This document shows positions 30,254 through 42,200 of a DNA stretch of 64,000 nt, in pieces. Source of the stretch: Undaria pinnatifida (lineage: Eukaryota; Sar; Phaeophyceae; Laminariales; Alariaceae); assembly GCA_012845835.1 (NCBI GenBank), contig JABAKD010000019.1, positions 9,659,584 through 9,723,583 on the forward strand, written 5' to 3'. Both the position numbers and the translations under genes were made by a program. Within the stretch, counting starts at the first letter, position 1. Every line of letters starts with the position of its first letter. The notes beneath the pieces are model-generated. The model searched no databases and was not told where the DNA came from. It saw nothing but the letters and a program-made list of their open reading frames with translations.

Positions 30254-30755
30254 TGTCGGACGTACTCACTTCATTGTCAGATTGCAGACAAGAGTCCGTC
30301 GAAAAGATGGATCGGAGAATTTCGAGGGTTTCGTATAATATGTGTGGGATGGGTTTCCACAACGGGATTTTGTGTTGTGGGCTTTTATGCGCCCGAAAAA
30401 TACCAATTTATTTCTCGACTCTGTTATTGACTCTATCTTGTGTCTATTTTGCGTCTCTTCTACGGCTACCACGCCAAGGGCTACCACGCCCCATCTATAT
30501 TGCAAGGGCTATCACGCTTTCACCACTGCACGGCTACCACGCCTGTATATTTATATCCCGGCTACCACACTACAGTTCCGAGTTTCACTTCTGGGTTATC
30601 ACCCCTGAGCTATCACGCTCCACCACACACGTAAATCGGGTCATCACACCCGCCTTAGTTAGCAGTACGCAGCTTACCGATCACGGGCTATTACGCCACC
30701 TTTCTGCTCCACCTACACCACCACCGGGGCGCCACACGTACCAACCTACTCCACA
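30254..30755 (+). repeat. Copia 1 3' LTR
   Basis: Same start (TGTCGGACGTACTCA) and end (ACCAACCTACTCCACA) as the 5' LTR. It is preceded by the purine tract at 30243-30253 and followed by target duplication CAGCG. Confidence 0.92.
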
Positions 30756-30760
30756 CAGCG

Positions 30761-33545
30761 GACTTCCAACCCACCACTGTGACAGGATGTTTGCTACCGC
30801 TGTATCTGCGAATGAACAGCTCACGGCTCCTCCCACTCGGAAGGAGTGATACATAGTGTATTAGGCGTTAGGGTTGTTCCTAACGAAGCTATTATTTCGG
30901 TGTAGACCGACAGTTTCGGTTTTTCCCGAAATAATTTCGGGAAAAACCTGAGATTTTCACCCCGCCCCCCGGAAAACTGGCCTCCAAGTTTTTCACGTTT
31001 TTTAGGGAAAAAACGAAACTTTGGTACAAGGGTGAAGATGATCGCGCAGGACGCACCGCTCGAGCTGTGCCACTACTCGCGAGCGCACGAGACTGAGCAG
31101 GGGTGTCCCCAAGGTCATTGGCAGGTCATGGTAAATCGCAGAAGGCGTAGTGAGCTCCTGAGCTATCGTCGCCGAGTGGACAAGGTGACCGCACCGAGGC
31201 GGCCGACCGAACGAGCTCGCTGACGGCAGTAGCTGAGACGTTTGTCACGTTGGGCGTTGTAGCGCGACGAGTTGGTGATGCATTTCACTCCCCAAGGCAC
31301 CGACACTTGCCTACGAGTAAGGCCGACTTCAGTGGGACAGTCACTCACGAGGGTGTCTTCCGCGAGCGTTGCTGCTGTAGCGACGGTTCTGTGACGGGTG
31401 GACGATTGCTTTGCCAGCCAACTGAGGCTCGTACTTGTGAAGATTCAACCTTTGTCAATTCCGGTGAAATGTCGAAATTTCATCTTAACCTGAAAGTGCT
31501 TATAACGGGTCGTTAAGACCGACCCTTAGCATCTGGTGGTGGCACTCTGCACGGCTTAGGTAGCCTTGGAGGCTCGACATAATGTGCGCTGCTTTCAGGG
31601 CTCCTGCTCCCCTGCTCCCGTCAGGGTTTACTTGGGGGAACAAACATCCTCGTGAAAGGTTCTACCCGGTCGCGGCCACGGCTCCACTGCTCTCACTCAT
31701 AGAGCAGACGGGGTAGATGTGGTGACATTCCTTGTCCGGTCCCACGATGAAAGTGTGGGATGGCGACGGGAAGGTATTTCCAAAAAGGAAGTTCAATACA
31801 AACCTCGCCCCTTCTGGCAACCTTACCACCTGTGACCCTTGCGTACGCACGACATATCAAACCCCTTCCCGCATGTGTGGAACGCCACGCAGAGTAAAGA
31901 AACATCCCTCGTGATGGAAATGCGCTGGGGCCAGAGTCTTCCAGGGTTTGGCCGTCCTTCTCATACACGATATTAACTTACGCAGTTGGGGCGACATTAA
32001 AACATCAGACGGGAGTTTGTTTCGCAGTAACTACTACTTGACGTTGCTCCTTTCTGGTGAAATTGAGATCGCATTGCACAAGGGCGCGCGCCACTGGGTT
32101 CTCGCGGAGCGTTATCGGGTCCCACTTTTCGTTTCTACCTAGCTGCTCCTGGTAAGACATATCTGGAAAGAAGCTTGGGTATGTGTCCCTTGTCAATTGA
32201 TGCATACACATACCGCTCAAGACAGGGGTCTCTCTCGGGGCAGTGGTTCCTCGTAGCGCCTCCGACCCCGGGGCACAGCGGCGTGTGTATCACTGTGTTC
32301 CCCGCCCCCTGTGTATTCAACCAACGCAGTCCATCGCGCAAGTCGGCATCGGTAGCTGCCATCCAACCCCGAGCCCCCCCGGGTGCGGACACGCAAAAAC
32401 CCATCGAAACCGTTGGCAACGGCGCACTTCCATTGCTGCCCTTTTCGGCCTCGAGCGGCGGCCAACACCTCGTTTTTACGTTCATGAAGTAAGTGCGCTT
32501 TCGTTGGTTGTAACCAGCAGCGCTCTGGGTTGCCGCGGGGCCAGTGTTCCAGCGAATAGGGGTTTCCAAACATCGCACGTGACGGCGTTGGCCGTATCAC
32601 ACCGCGCGCAACGGGAAAACGGAAGGTGAACCTTCACACACAGCAGTCACACCTATTCGGGTGTGTAGACGCGCGCGCTGTGAGAGACGTGCGATCGGTA
32701 TCGTGGCATTGAATAACATGCGCCTTCGGTGTACTACCGCAAAACTCCAGGTGGTGAGCTTACATGTCCTATTTCGCATACACGTGCTCCAACCCGTCCC
32801 GGTGATGAGGCGAAACAAACGCTCCCAATTGGCCTCTCTGCGATACGACAATGGGCTTGTTTGCCCCTTGCGCCAGGAGGGGGTACCAAAACGGGCGCGC
32901 GTTCGGGACTGCTAGTCTCCTCCTCTTCACTTCGTGGTACCTGGTAGGTTCTCAGAGGCTTTGTTCTCCGGGATGCTGATGCTGCTGTTTCGTAGGGCTG
33001 CCTTACACCACCTCTCTTGTTCCAGTATTTCGAAACCAACTTGCATACACGCTTGGTTCCATGTACTCGACTGCGAGAATACGGTTCAAAACCAGAATGA
33101 ACTAGGCGCAAGATGTGATACATCAATGGTTTGACGTTGAGGGCACCCTGATGTGAATCACACACAGCACCCGGACAAGCACAGCGCTCCGACCAACAAA
33201 CATTGAACACCCATACCAATAGCTAGCCACGGCAACAGCAGCAGCAGCGAGGCACGCATGCAGCAGCGAACGGTCGCAAGGATGTGGGAATCGGTGCCGG
33301 TATGCCACATGATCAAAGCAGAAGAGAGCTGGGAGTGGGGGTGGTGGTAGTGGTTGTTGGGGAGAGAGACTCGCCGAGATGACCAGCGACTACAACCAAC
33401 AGCATGGAGCCGGCGGGAATCGTACACCCTTGCCGCGCGACGCCGCTGCTTGCTTGTTGCAACTTCTCCGTGCTTTTGCGCCCTGGCAGCCTCGTCACAA
33501 GTCTGTGGTTGATAGGCTCATCGATTATGCAACCTAGCGTGCGTG
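30761..33545. other. No recognised gene between copia 1 and the pogo-like element
   Basis: Several medium open frames occur on both strands between 32135 and 33219 (up to 161 residues, minus strand). None has a motif, a start context or a repeated-domain pattern that I recognise. The base composition is more GC-rich than 34.6-38 kb, so a decayed gene or repeat is possible. Confidence 0.4.
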
Positions 33546-33547
33546 TA

Positions 33548-34574
33548 CAGTCGACCCCGCTTTAAAGACACACCGCGTTTTTTTTGGGGGAGTGTCTTTA
33601 ACGCGGGGAAGTGTCTTTAGGATTCCGGGGCCACTAACTCACCGTCCCCGGGGCCAATGGAGGTGTAACATATGTCAAAATACGCGCATTTGAAGCAGGA
33701 ATGCGACCACGAAACTGTGTTGCTTAAAAACTACAACACGTGATTTGAAAGGCCGCAACACTACTGCTGTAGTACACTCCAATACTTTACACATTTAGAA
33801 TTTCCCTCCACCACCGAAACGCGGGAAGGAGTGCAGCACGACCTATTGTAATGTGTACGGCAGTGCGCTGTTGTTGATGCAGGCTCTTGCTGTAATGCGT
33901 ACGGCAGTGCGCTGGTGTTGTTGCAGGCTTTTCTTATTATTGTCAAGGCGTTATCCTCACGGTGAACATCATGCCCGAGATATCGCGAACACACCTGAGA
34001 CACATCAGTTCGTTGGAACTAGCTCTGATACGATACACGCAAGTTACCTGCCACATAGGGACCAAACAAACCCAGTCGACCCCTTGGAAGGACACTAGGA
34101 AACGGTCGGTAGCGCAGACCACAGCATACAAAAAAATCGGGCAAATACACCGAAAAGAGGACACCGTTCTTCTTCCCCAAAGGGCAACACGAGGCAAAAA
34201 CACAAAACAAAAAGACCAAAATTTAACTCCACGAGAAAGGCAAAAATCCCAAACTTTGACTGCCTGACATGAGTTGAGACTTTGACTGGCACGTGGGTTC
34301 GCCACATGGCTTCAAGCCGGCAGCTGACGACCCGCCAGCAGATGGGAGGAATCTCTCCATACCCACAAGCGGTAGTGCGGGCTGCAGCAGACCGCTGTCG
34401 ATGTTATACAGCAGTGTGCTGCCCCAGCAAAAACATTTGGGGGGGGGCGCAAAGTGGAAAAGGTACCCCCCCCTTATTATTGTACATCTGCGGGGCACCA
34501 TGTTCCGGGAAAAAATGTGTCTTTATAGCGGGGAGTTTCCTTAAGAAAGAGTGTCTTTAAAGCGGGGACGACTG
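33548..34574. mobile_element. Pogo/Tc1-like non-autonomous DNA transposon
   Basis: Terminal inverted repeats of about 24 bp: CAGTCGACCCCGCTTTAAAG at the left and CTTTAAAGCGGGGACGACTG at the right, flanked by TA on both sides (33546-33547 and 34575-34576). TA duplication and CAGTCGACCCCGCTTTAA-type ends are typical of the pogo branch of Tc1/mariner. Repeated GTGTCTTTA-CGCGGGG motifs lie inside both ends. No transposase frame is evident in its 1.03 kb. A related motif at 34068 (CCCAGTCGACCCCTTGG) suggests a nested remnant. Confidence 0.85.
33850..33930 (+). repeat. Short tandem duplication inside the pogo-like element
   Basis: Two units: TGTACGGCAGTGCGCTGTTG and CGTACGGCAGTGCGCTGGTG, each followed by TTG-TGCAGGCT, about 45 bp apart. 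Confidence 0.8.
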
Positions 34575-34579
34575 TAGTT

Positions 34580-35080
34580 GAAACATGAAACGCCTGGTAT
34601 CTGGGAAGCAAATTCGCAAACACCCACAGCTACGTGGGAATTGATTTATTAATGGATTGCAACCACTAATACAGAGCCACTGCTGCCTTATTTTGTGCTT
34701 GATCGGACCTCAGATACTTAGATCCTCGCTACGCGTTGCTGTTACTAATACGTGCTTCGTCGTACAGATAATATGATAAGCTGTGATTCTAGCTGCCTGC
34801 TGCTGCTTGTGCTGCTCTTCTTCGTTCGCTCGGCCAAATGCAAAAACAGCATGAAATGCAAACAAACAACTTTTGAAACCTCTCTGCATGCGGCCGATTT
34901 TCACCCCAATCTCTACGAAACATGATGTTGGAAACATTTCGTTCTGGAAAAAACAAATCTTACGGCCCCGGAAAATTTCTCATGATCCTGCAAAATGAAG
35001 CGTCATAATGCCGACTCTCTGTCTACGTTAACCACTTAAGATTGAAAAAAAAACGACAACGCTCAAAACCTGTTAGTGCA
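34580..35080. other. No recognised feature
   Basis: AT-rich, no supported frame. Confidence 0.5.
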
Positions 35081-35084
35081 GGGT

Positions 35085-35660
35085 AACACATGGGCTGGCC
35101 CATGGGCCGGCCCTTTAAAAGCGCAGGCCGACCCACAGAGATGGCCGGCCGGCCTATATAGAGCCCGTTTCTCATGGGCCTCGCCGCGAACGTCATGGGC
35201 CGGGCCGGGCCGGGAAGTTTGAACTTCGATAGGCCGGGCCGGACCGCGGCACATCCTCTGAACATTAGGCGGACCGGGAAGGGCCGCGGCTTCTCCCTTG
35301 AAGATTTGATGGGCCGGGCCGGGCCGCGGCCCATCCTCTGATAGTTTGATGGACCTGGACCGGGTCGCGACTCACCTAACAAAAAAATATTCGATGGGCC
35401 GGGCCGGACCGCGACACATCCTCTAAAAATATTTGACGGACTGGGAAGGGCCGCGGCTCCTCCTCTGAAACATTCAGGGGCCGGGCCGGGCGGGCGCCCA
35501 TCCTCTGATAATTTGATGGGCCGGACCGGGCCGCGACCCACCTAACAAAAAATTAATGGGTCGGGCCGGGCCGCGACCCCCTGCATGAGGGGTCGGACCA
35601 ATTCGACCGGCCCGTCATGGCCGAAACCCGGATCGCTCCACCAGCGTCGGCCCATGGCAA
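35085..35660. repeat. GGGCCGG minisatellite
   Basis: About ten imperfect units of 55-65 bp. Each has GATGGGCCGGGCCGG, a CCGCG-C(A/T)CATCCTCT or CGACCCACCTAAC block, and an AT spacer (TTTGAT, AAAAAATATT). It is read as low-complexity RPGPSN-type peptide on the minus strand, which I treat as non-coding. Confidence 0.9.
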
Positions 35661-36870
35661 GACCTGGAAACAAAATATCTGAACAAAATCAGTCAGAATC
35701 GTAAAAGGATCAAAACCCATCGAGATAGACGTCCCACATTAATTCAACATAAAAAAGCGTAAAATATTCCGATGAACAGAACTGAAGAACCAAACCTGAA
35801 AGATTTTCGCTACGCCTCGAACATGCCGGGCCTTCTGCTGCATCCCAGCACGAGTATCAACCAACGCAAAATTTTCCCGCTGTTGTACTGCTGTAGCACA
35901 CAATACACGTGGGTGGGTTGATGATTGGTTGATGGGTTGGTGTGGGGCCGCCGCGGTCAAAGTGTCCAGCGCCGGGTGTGTTCGGAGCGGAGCAGCACGA
36001 GCAGCACCAACCAGCAGCACACGACGAGAAGAATGCTCGTACGAGAAGTCGATCCCAAAATTGAAAAAAAAAGCAAATTTGGAAGCCGTTGTTGCTTTTG
36101 CCGGTGCTGGTGCTGGTGCTGCACGTTTTCGTTGCTGACGGAGCTAATAATGATGCTGCCGCTATAGCTGGCGCTATACGTAGCTGTGCTGCAGCTTGCT
36201 GTGTGGTGGAATGGCAGCAGCGGCACTGTGATTAACTCTGCCGCCGCGGCGGTTGCTTGGCTGCCGTCGCTACTCGTACGCTGTTTTTCACTTTTCTTCA
36301 TTATTTTCCCCACTTTTTGTTTTGTCTTCTAGCGCACATCCCTACTTCCCTCAATTTTGAAGGTGTCGCCTGCAGGATTTGTTTACTTCTAACGCAAGCA
36401 CACTCAAACCATGATGGGAAGGGATTCCGTTTTTTTAGCGGTCTCGTTATTAACAGCTCTTAATAATGAACAGGAAAGTGCTTTGCCGAGGAAGTTTCGC
36501 AAACACTCTATCTAGTAAATAGTCCAAATTTTTTTGCTCTATCAATATCCATTCATAGGTTCTTCTCGTATAACTAATAGCATATATATTATGGTTGAGG
36601 TCCGGGCACTGTCAATAATGATGTTGCCAATATTATTAGTTCAAAGCTGCAAACGCAAAAGGTACAAATAAATACTAAGTATAAATTAGCTGTGCTCAGC
36701 AGCAGTAAGGATGTGCTCAGCAAATTTGTACTCCGCCACCAGGTAGGTGCCGGTTGACCATGGTGTCTTTTGACCGCGGGAGAACGTCAGCCATACGTAC
36801 ACATATCAACCTGGTGTGTGCTGTCAGCAAATTTAACCGTTCTTTCCTACTCAACGACATGCATCAGCTG
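35661..36870. other. No recognised gene
   Basis: Short triplet-rich patches (36090-36250: GCTGGTGCTG, CCGCCGCGGC). No motif. Confidence 0.5.
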
Positions 36871-36879
36871 TACAATGGC

Positions 36880-37283
36880 TTAGTTTGGGTAAGCTAACCT
36901 TTTTTGCAAGTGGTCAAACGGACTAGTACCCCTCCAATACCTTCACAAATGGCGTCGTCGACAGACCATAGGTTTTTCGCGTCGTGGGTTCAAATCCCAC
37001 CATCCACAATAATAATGAACTTTTCAGACTTTCCCATTCCATGTCGAACTTGAAAAATAATCTCCTCCCCGGTATCCCCAGGAAATGAAACCGCTTGGAT
37101 ATTGACAGGTCCGCCCGTATATCCAGCGGCCGACCTGGTATCCTGCGGCCGTTTCAGGGGGATAGAGTGTTTTAAGGCTTAGTTTGGGTAAGCTATTGGT
37201 CAACGTTTTGCAAGTGGTCAAACGGACTATTAATAATAATACCCCTCTAATAATACCTTGATACCCCGCCAATACCTTAACAA
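36880..37283 (+). repeat. Pair of direct repeats about 300 bp apart
   Basis: 36880-36950 and 37175-37283 both read GGCTTAGTTTGGGTAAGCTA ... GCAAGTGGTCAAACGGACTA ... ACCCCTC(C/T)AATACCTT. The second has (TAATAA) insertions. They may be ends of an unidentified element or a partial duplication. Confidence 0.7.
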
Positions 37284-37572
37284 CTTAGAGTCCGCTCTGA
37301 TTCTTATTATGCTTCATTCCTTTGTGGACTGCTGTGAGACGGGGAAAACCAAAACCAACCCTCGGACCTATCGCAGAATCAGCCAAGTGTTGGTGTACCG
37401 GGTAGGAGAACACAACAACACAAACAAGCCAGACAGGCTGGGCCAGACCAAAAACATAAACAAAATAAGAACAAATAAAAGACAAAACAAAGGACAGGAA
37501 TGATGACGAACGTGCCGCAAGAAGATCAGAAACAAAAGGCTGCAAGAAGAAGAAGAACGAGGGGCACTTATT

Positions 37573-37685
37573 ATTATAAAAATTAAAATACACTCCAGCT
37601 GTGAGATCGAAGATTTCGTCGAAACTCATCTTTGCAAGCTGTGTGTGATACTCCGATCGCGCGCATTACGGGTTGTATATTATGT
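37573..37685 (+). repeat. R3 repeat copy
   Basis: TATAAAAATTAAAATACACT, CCAGCTGTGAGATCGAAGAT, TTCGTCGAAACTCATCTTTG, CAAGCTGTGTGTGATACTCC, then GATCGCGCGCATTACGGG. It is nearly identical to 40146-40250. Confidence 0.85.
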
Positions 37686-37689
37686 ACCA

Positions 37690-38451
37690 GGTACGTGCTG
37701 AAGGGAGCAGATAAGTAATACTACTGCCCTGTGGCACGGACAAAACGCGAAGAAGAGGAAGAAGACACCGGCACAAGGCCTGCGGGGAGCGAACATGATG
37801 GAACATACATGGAGATGCACAAACCCAATAGTAATATCAACAGTGTAGTAGACCAGGGGAGCAAAAAAAAAACAAATAAAAAAAAACCTTACCCACACTC
37901 AGCTTTTTAGGAGCCAGACAGACAGGGCGCGGGGATTACTATTTAAATAGTCTAAAACCCTAGAGAAGGTTGTACAAATAAATGAAAAGTTTTTTTTTTT
38001 TTTTTTTTTTTGCGATTCGTCGTACAGAAACCAGAACGAACGTTCTGTTTTTTGTTTTTTGCTTTTTTTCATCTTTTTAGGACGACTGCTGCGACTCCGT
38101 TCCCTTTTTTTTTTTTTGTTTGTTGCCCTGTGTAGACTCCTCCTATTAATAGTGGACCCTTATGTCGTTGTCAAGCATTACACGTGCGCTGCTCTGATCA
38201 ACTTCAGTGCCACGACGAAGCAGGACTACAAGGTTAATCCAGGGCACACTTGGTAGCTGCGCGTTCAAAGACGCTCCCCCCCCGGCGAAGCAAGCGTTGT
38301 ACAGAGACGACGGATCGGACAGGGTTCACGACGGAGCGGAGGGATTCAGCAAGCGCGCCTTGCCCCTCCCCAGTGCCCTTCTCTGGCACTGCTTCGAGAT
38401 CAACCCCGGTATCATCAGCAGTAGACAGCAGCAGCCTCGGATAAGAAGCTT
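37690..38451. other. Upstream region of GT47 gene B
   Basis: Contains a long T run (37990-38011) and T-rich stretches. The 250 bp before the ATG has a different, GC-richer composition and an in-frame stop at 38422, consistent with 5' UTR. No TATA element could be assigned. Confidence 0.45.
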
Positions 38452-39264
38452 ATGACAGCAGTTTGTAGGTGTATGGCGCTAAAAATGATGCGCCCACTTG
38501 CTATGCGCAGGAGTACGCAGAAAACGCACATCCTTGGAGCTATTCTGATAGTGTTGGGCGGAACAATCCTGGTGTCACAGGATTCGTGTCTCGCGGCCTC
38601 GAGCAGCTTAGCATCCCAGCTGCTGGAGTTTGAGGACACCGACCAGGTGAATGTGTATGTCTACGAGGACCTCGTGTTCGATCACGCGGCACTGATACAG
38701 TGCTACCGGGACACACATGACGGTGTGGCCCCCTGGCAAGACGAGCGCGGCGACATGGCTCAAGACATGGGAGAGATCTGGCTACACCAGTCACTTCTTT
38801 CGCACCCATGGCGCGTCTTAGACCCAGAGGATGCGGACGTTTTCTATGTGCCACTTTACCCCGTGCTGGGATTCAAGCTCTTGGGATACGAAGCGACTTG
38901 CGCCGGACTCAACCACAAGCAGAGGATAACCAGGTCAATAATGCACCTCGTAAACAACAGCACCTACTTCAACAGGTTCGGTGGGGCAGATCACATCGTG
39001 GTGTGCGCGTGGTGGAAATGCGGCGAGCGCGCGCTTGGCCCCCAGCACCGAATGCTGCTCCGGCGCACGGTGTTGGGTATCAACCAGAAAATATACGACT
39101 GGTCCATGTGGGGCTGCCGCGGGCGACTGGTGACCGTGCCGTATACAGCGAGCAGCATCTTGACGACCACGGAGGCGATTGGCGGACGAACTGCGGGGGA
39201 AAGAGACGTCCCTTTCACTTTCGTGGGGACGGCGAGCGGACGACCCGAAAGGGCAAACTTAAAG
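38452..39264 (+). CDS. GT47 gene B exon 1: membrane anchor and N-lobe
   Basis: 271 codons, ending AACTTAAAG|GTGGGT at phase 0. A single hydrophobic segment follows a basic N-terminus (MRRSTQKTH), typical of a type II Golgi anchor. Visible family motifs are VYVYEDL, ADVFYVPLYP, FNRFGGADHIVV and FTFVGTASGRPERANLK. One potential N-glycosylation site (NNST) is present near residue 168. Confidence 0.85.
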
Positions 39265-42200
39265 GTGGGTGGATAGCTCCATAGGAAGTAAACAACCAAC
39301 AGAGCAAGGGCACGGAAGCACAGCTGTTTTACAAAACGAGTGGTCACTCCTAATTACTTCTACTGCGCTGTACGAGTAGTCAATTCTATTATTGTATAAT
39401 AATATTTGTACTAATAGTCACTTTTAAGGGTCTTCTTTCAGCCAATCCGTGCCGCTGGTGCGAGAGTGGCTACCACCGCTTTTGCGCCCTTAGGTTTCAT
39501 TCACGACAAACACCCGGTGTAGTAACTGCTGTTGTTGGTAATGTCGCACCAAACAAAATCATACTCCGGAGGACTTTTCAACCCTGTTTGGGGTGACCCT
39601 TTAAGTACTTGTGCAACGATGATGGGGTGCAATACTCTATCAATGGTATCGTAGCGTTGGTCAGCAGACACACACGTAAAGGCGATAGCCCTTGGTCACA
39701 GCAGTAAAGCCAGTCCAGCCCATTTTACATGTCATATGACGCATTCACGTCGCTTCGGATGTGTGCGTGTTCCGTTCCGTCATCCCATGAAATACGCAAA
39801 ACATGAACGCGGTAAATAAAGTGTGTTAGAATGTGATGAGCGCACACTCAGTCAGGCAGCTGGCCGTCGCGATGGTAGCCTTCTTCAGAGGCTGACACAG
39901 CTAGAGAGTCATCGGCGCGAGCTACGATAGAGGTAAGACCTTTTTAGTTTTCAGGCGTTTGTTTCCTTTTCTGGGTGACGGGGCCGTTTACCCCGAAATC
40001 GTCGGAACGTCTATATTGTTTCCATATGTATTAGACTAATCATAAATGAAATATGGATGTGCCACGCGGCTTGCGAAGTTAAGTTTCAACCATTCAATGG
40101 ATCGTACTCACAGCTTACGTTTTTCCCACTATTTGGATGATGAAAAATGAAAATACACTCCAGCTGTGAGATCAAAGATTTCGTCGAAACTCATCTTTGC
40201 AAGCTGTGTGTGATACTCCGATCACGGGTATTACGAGTTGTGTGGCCTCATTAAGGACATAGGTCGGCGACTCCCAAATCGAACACATATTTTTGTATTA
40301 CCAGGGGGGCTTCGCCGCGGCCGGCTGCCGCTCGCCTTGGTTCCGCGCATGCACATAATTTTCGGGGATGCACGACACAGTGCCTGCCGTAGTAGTACTC
40401 GTATATTATGCTTTACGATAATCAGAGAGCACTGCGAACTCGTATTTGAATAGCCACCACCACCACCACCCTCCCTTCCCCGCCGCCCCCCCCCCCCCCC
40501 GATACACACACGCACACAACCGCTCCCCCCTCCCCCGCCGCCTCACCTAAAATCAAAATCTGCCAGAGCAATAAAACACTTCTACCAGACAGATGATATC
40601 AACTCATTACCTTTCCAGCCGTCCATGCCGTAGTTCCAATTCATTTATTATAACTTTCCCCCCCGCCCCTTCCTTCACCGCCACCCGCACCATCGACTAG
40701 ACGTACTGTAGCACCATGGTCCAGACGTATAACAAGTCCCAACCAGGTATACATTTATTTATGCGAGACCTAAAGCGGTTGGAATCCCCCCCCCCCCTCC
40801 CCTTGTTTTCACCCCCCCCCCCCCCCCCCCTTCGAGAACTCCGCCCTGCCATCACCGGTTGTACGACTTACAGGATATACACAATAAACTGACGCATTCC
40901 TTCCCTTTGAGGGGTTTATAGTTTCCGCGCATAGATTGAGCCCCCCTCCACCCCCCCCCCCCCTTCCTTTTCAACCCCCCCGCCCCCCCCGGCCCCGGCG
41001 CCCACGCCCTTCAAAACTCCTTCCTTCCCTCAGAGTCGTTCTACGGTCGTCCCCCTAAACTTTCTTCATCGAAATCGCTGGTATTGAAACCAGATCCCCG
41101 CGTATATCCTGAAATATGGTGCCCCTTGCCACCCTACCGCCATCGTTCGAGAGTCCTTTGCAAACGCTAGAAGACAAATGAAGGTGTGATTTTCATGGCA
41201 TCCTTCCTCGCGTCGAGCAGCCATGAAACGTTCGTAAAAACAAATTGCTGTTTTTTTTGGGGGGGGGTATCGCAGAATCAGCCCTCACCGGTTATAATAC
41301 GACTTCAAGGATATACTTGAAAAACTGATGCATTTCCTTTCACAGCTAGCTGTCAGATTTTGTCCCACTGAAAAACGGGTTTTATAATTTATGCGCACAG
41401 ATTGGTTAACATCACCTTGTTGACCCTGGTACAAGCTGCACTGTTGTAGCCCCAAGGGGAGCCGCTGACATATACCCTTAATGAGGGCACACACCCAGTA
41501 ATATGCGCGATCGGAGTATCACACACAGCTTGCAACAGATGAGTTTCAACGGCATCTTCGGTCTCACAGCTGGAGTGTAGTCGTACTTTTGAAAATATAT
41601 CATGAGTATAGGATTACGGGCAATTCGAGGCTGTACATGCGATAGCACTGCCAAGGGGTACACTTATATGAATTGTGTTTGAATAATGAAGAAGAAACAC
41701 TGAAATCAGCTGCAAAAACAACACAGCAACAAAATGCGTTATTCTGCACACACACGATGACGAACAGCAACATACAGCAGCAGTACCCGCACCACTTTTA
41801 TGTATGTGTAATTTCAACCAACAGCAGGAGCGGCAGCTGCTGCTGCTGTAGTTTGATAACAAACAGCAAGCAGCATTCCCAGTACAGTACAGCAATAATT
41901 TGCCCATAAATTATAGTATTGATGCCTCATGAACGATCGTAATGCCTAGATTAATGTTACTAAAAAAGAGGATATTTTGTCATCATGTATATACTCGATT
42001 TAATAGGGACAAAAACGATGTAATGCGACGTTAATTTCATTGTCACTTAACACGTTAATGTCTGCGTCCTGGTTCATTGCAGAAATAATGTCCAATTATT
42101 ACTCTTGATTAGATTTTGATTCATGAAAAACTTACTAAAAACGGGCGACCGGCGTATTGCGCAGCTTGCAAAGACCCACAAAGGAAGGAAGGTCATGATC

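Larger units (their letters stand above)
23175..30755 (+). mobile_element. Copia 1: degenerate Ty1/copia LTR retrotransposon
   Basis: 7.58-kb element with LTRs of 499 and 502 bp, starting TGTCGGACGTACTC and ending TA/CA. It is flanked by a 5-bp target duplication CAGCG (23170-23174 and 30756-30760). A purine tract (GAGTAGGGGGGC) precedes the 3' LTR. Domain order is gag, protease, integrase, reverse transcriptase, RNase H, which defines the copia superfamily. At least seven in-frame stops (24157, 25123, 25654, 26834, 28784, 29405, 29583) and one or more frameshifts make it non-functional. LTR divergence is visible but low. Confidence 0.95.
40140..41592. mobile_element. R3-ended foldback element, about 1.45 kb
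   Basis: The left arm (40146-40290) and the right arm (41450-41592) are inverted copies over about 140 bp: CTCCAGCTGTGAGATC, CTCATC-TTTGCAAGCTGTG, TGATACTCCGATC, GTGTGGCCTCATTAAGG. Between them are C-rich simple sequence, an R7 copy, and two direct copies of an ACGACTT(A)CA-GGATATAC block (40860 and 41295). There is no transposase. Confidence 0.6.

Noticed and set aside
32135-33219. Several overlapping frames of 127-161 residues on the minus strand
   Set aside because: No motif, competing open frames on the other strand, and composition explains the lack of stops.
35023-35541. 172-residue minus-strand frame rich in RPGPSN
   Set aside because: Translation of the GGGCCGG minisatellite; periodic low complexity, no start context.
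36935-37010. tRNA-like 3' part with a good T arm (GTGGGTTCAAATCCCAC)
   Set aside because: No matching 5' acceptor strand, D arm or anticodon arm at the right distance; at most a tRNA-derived relic.
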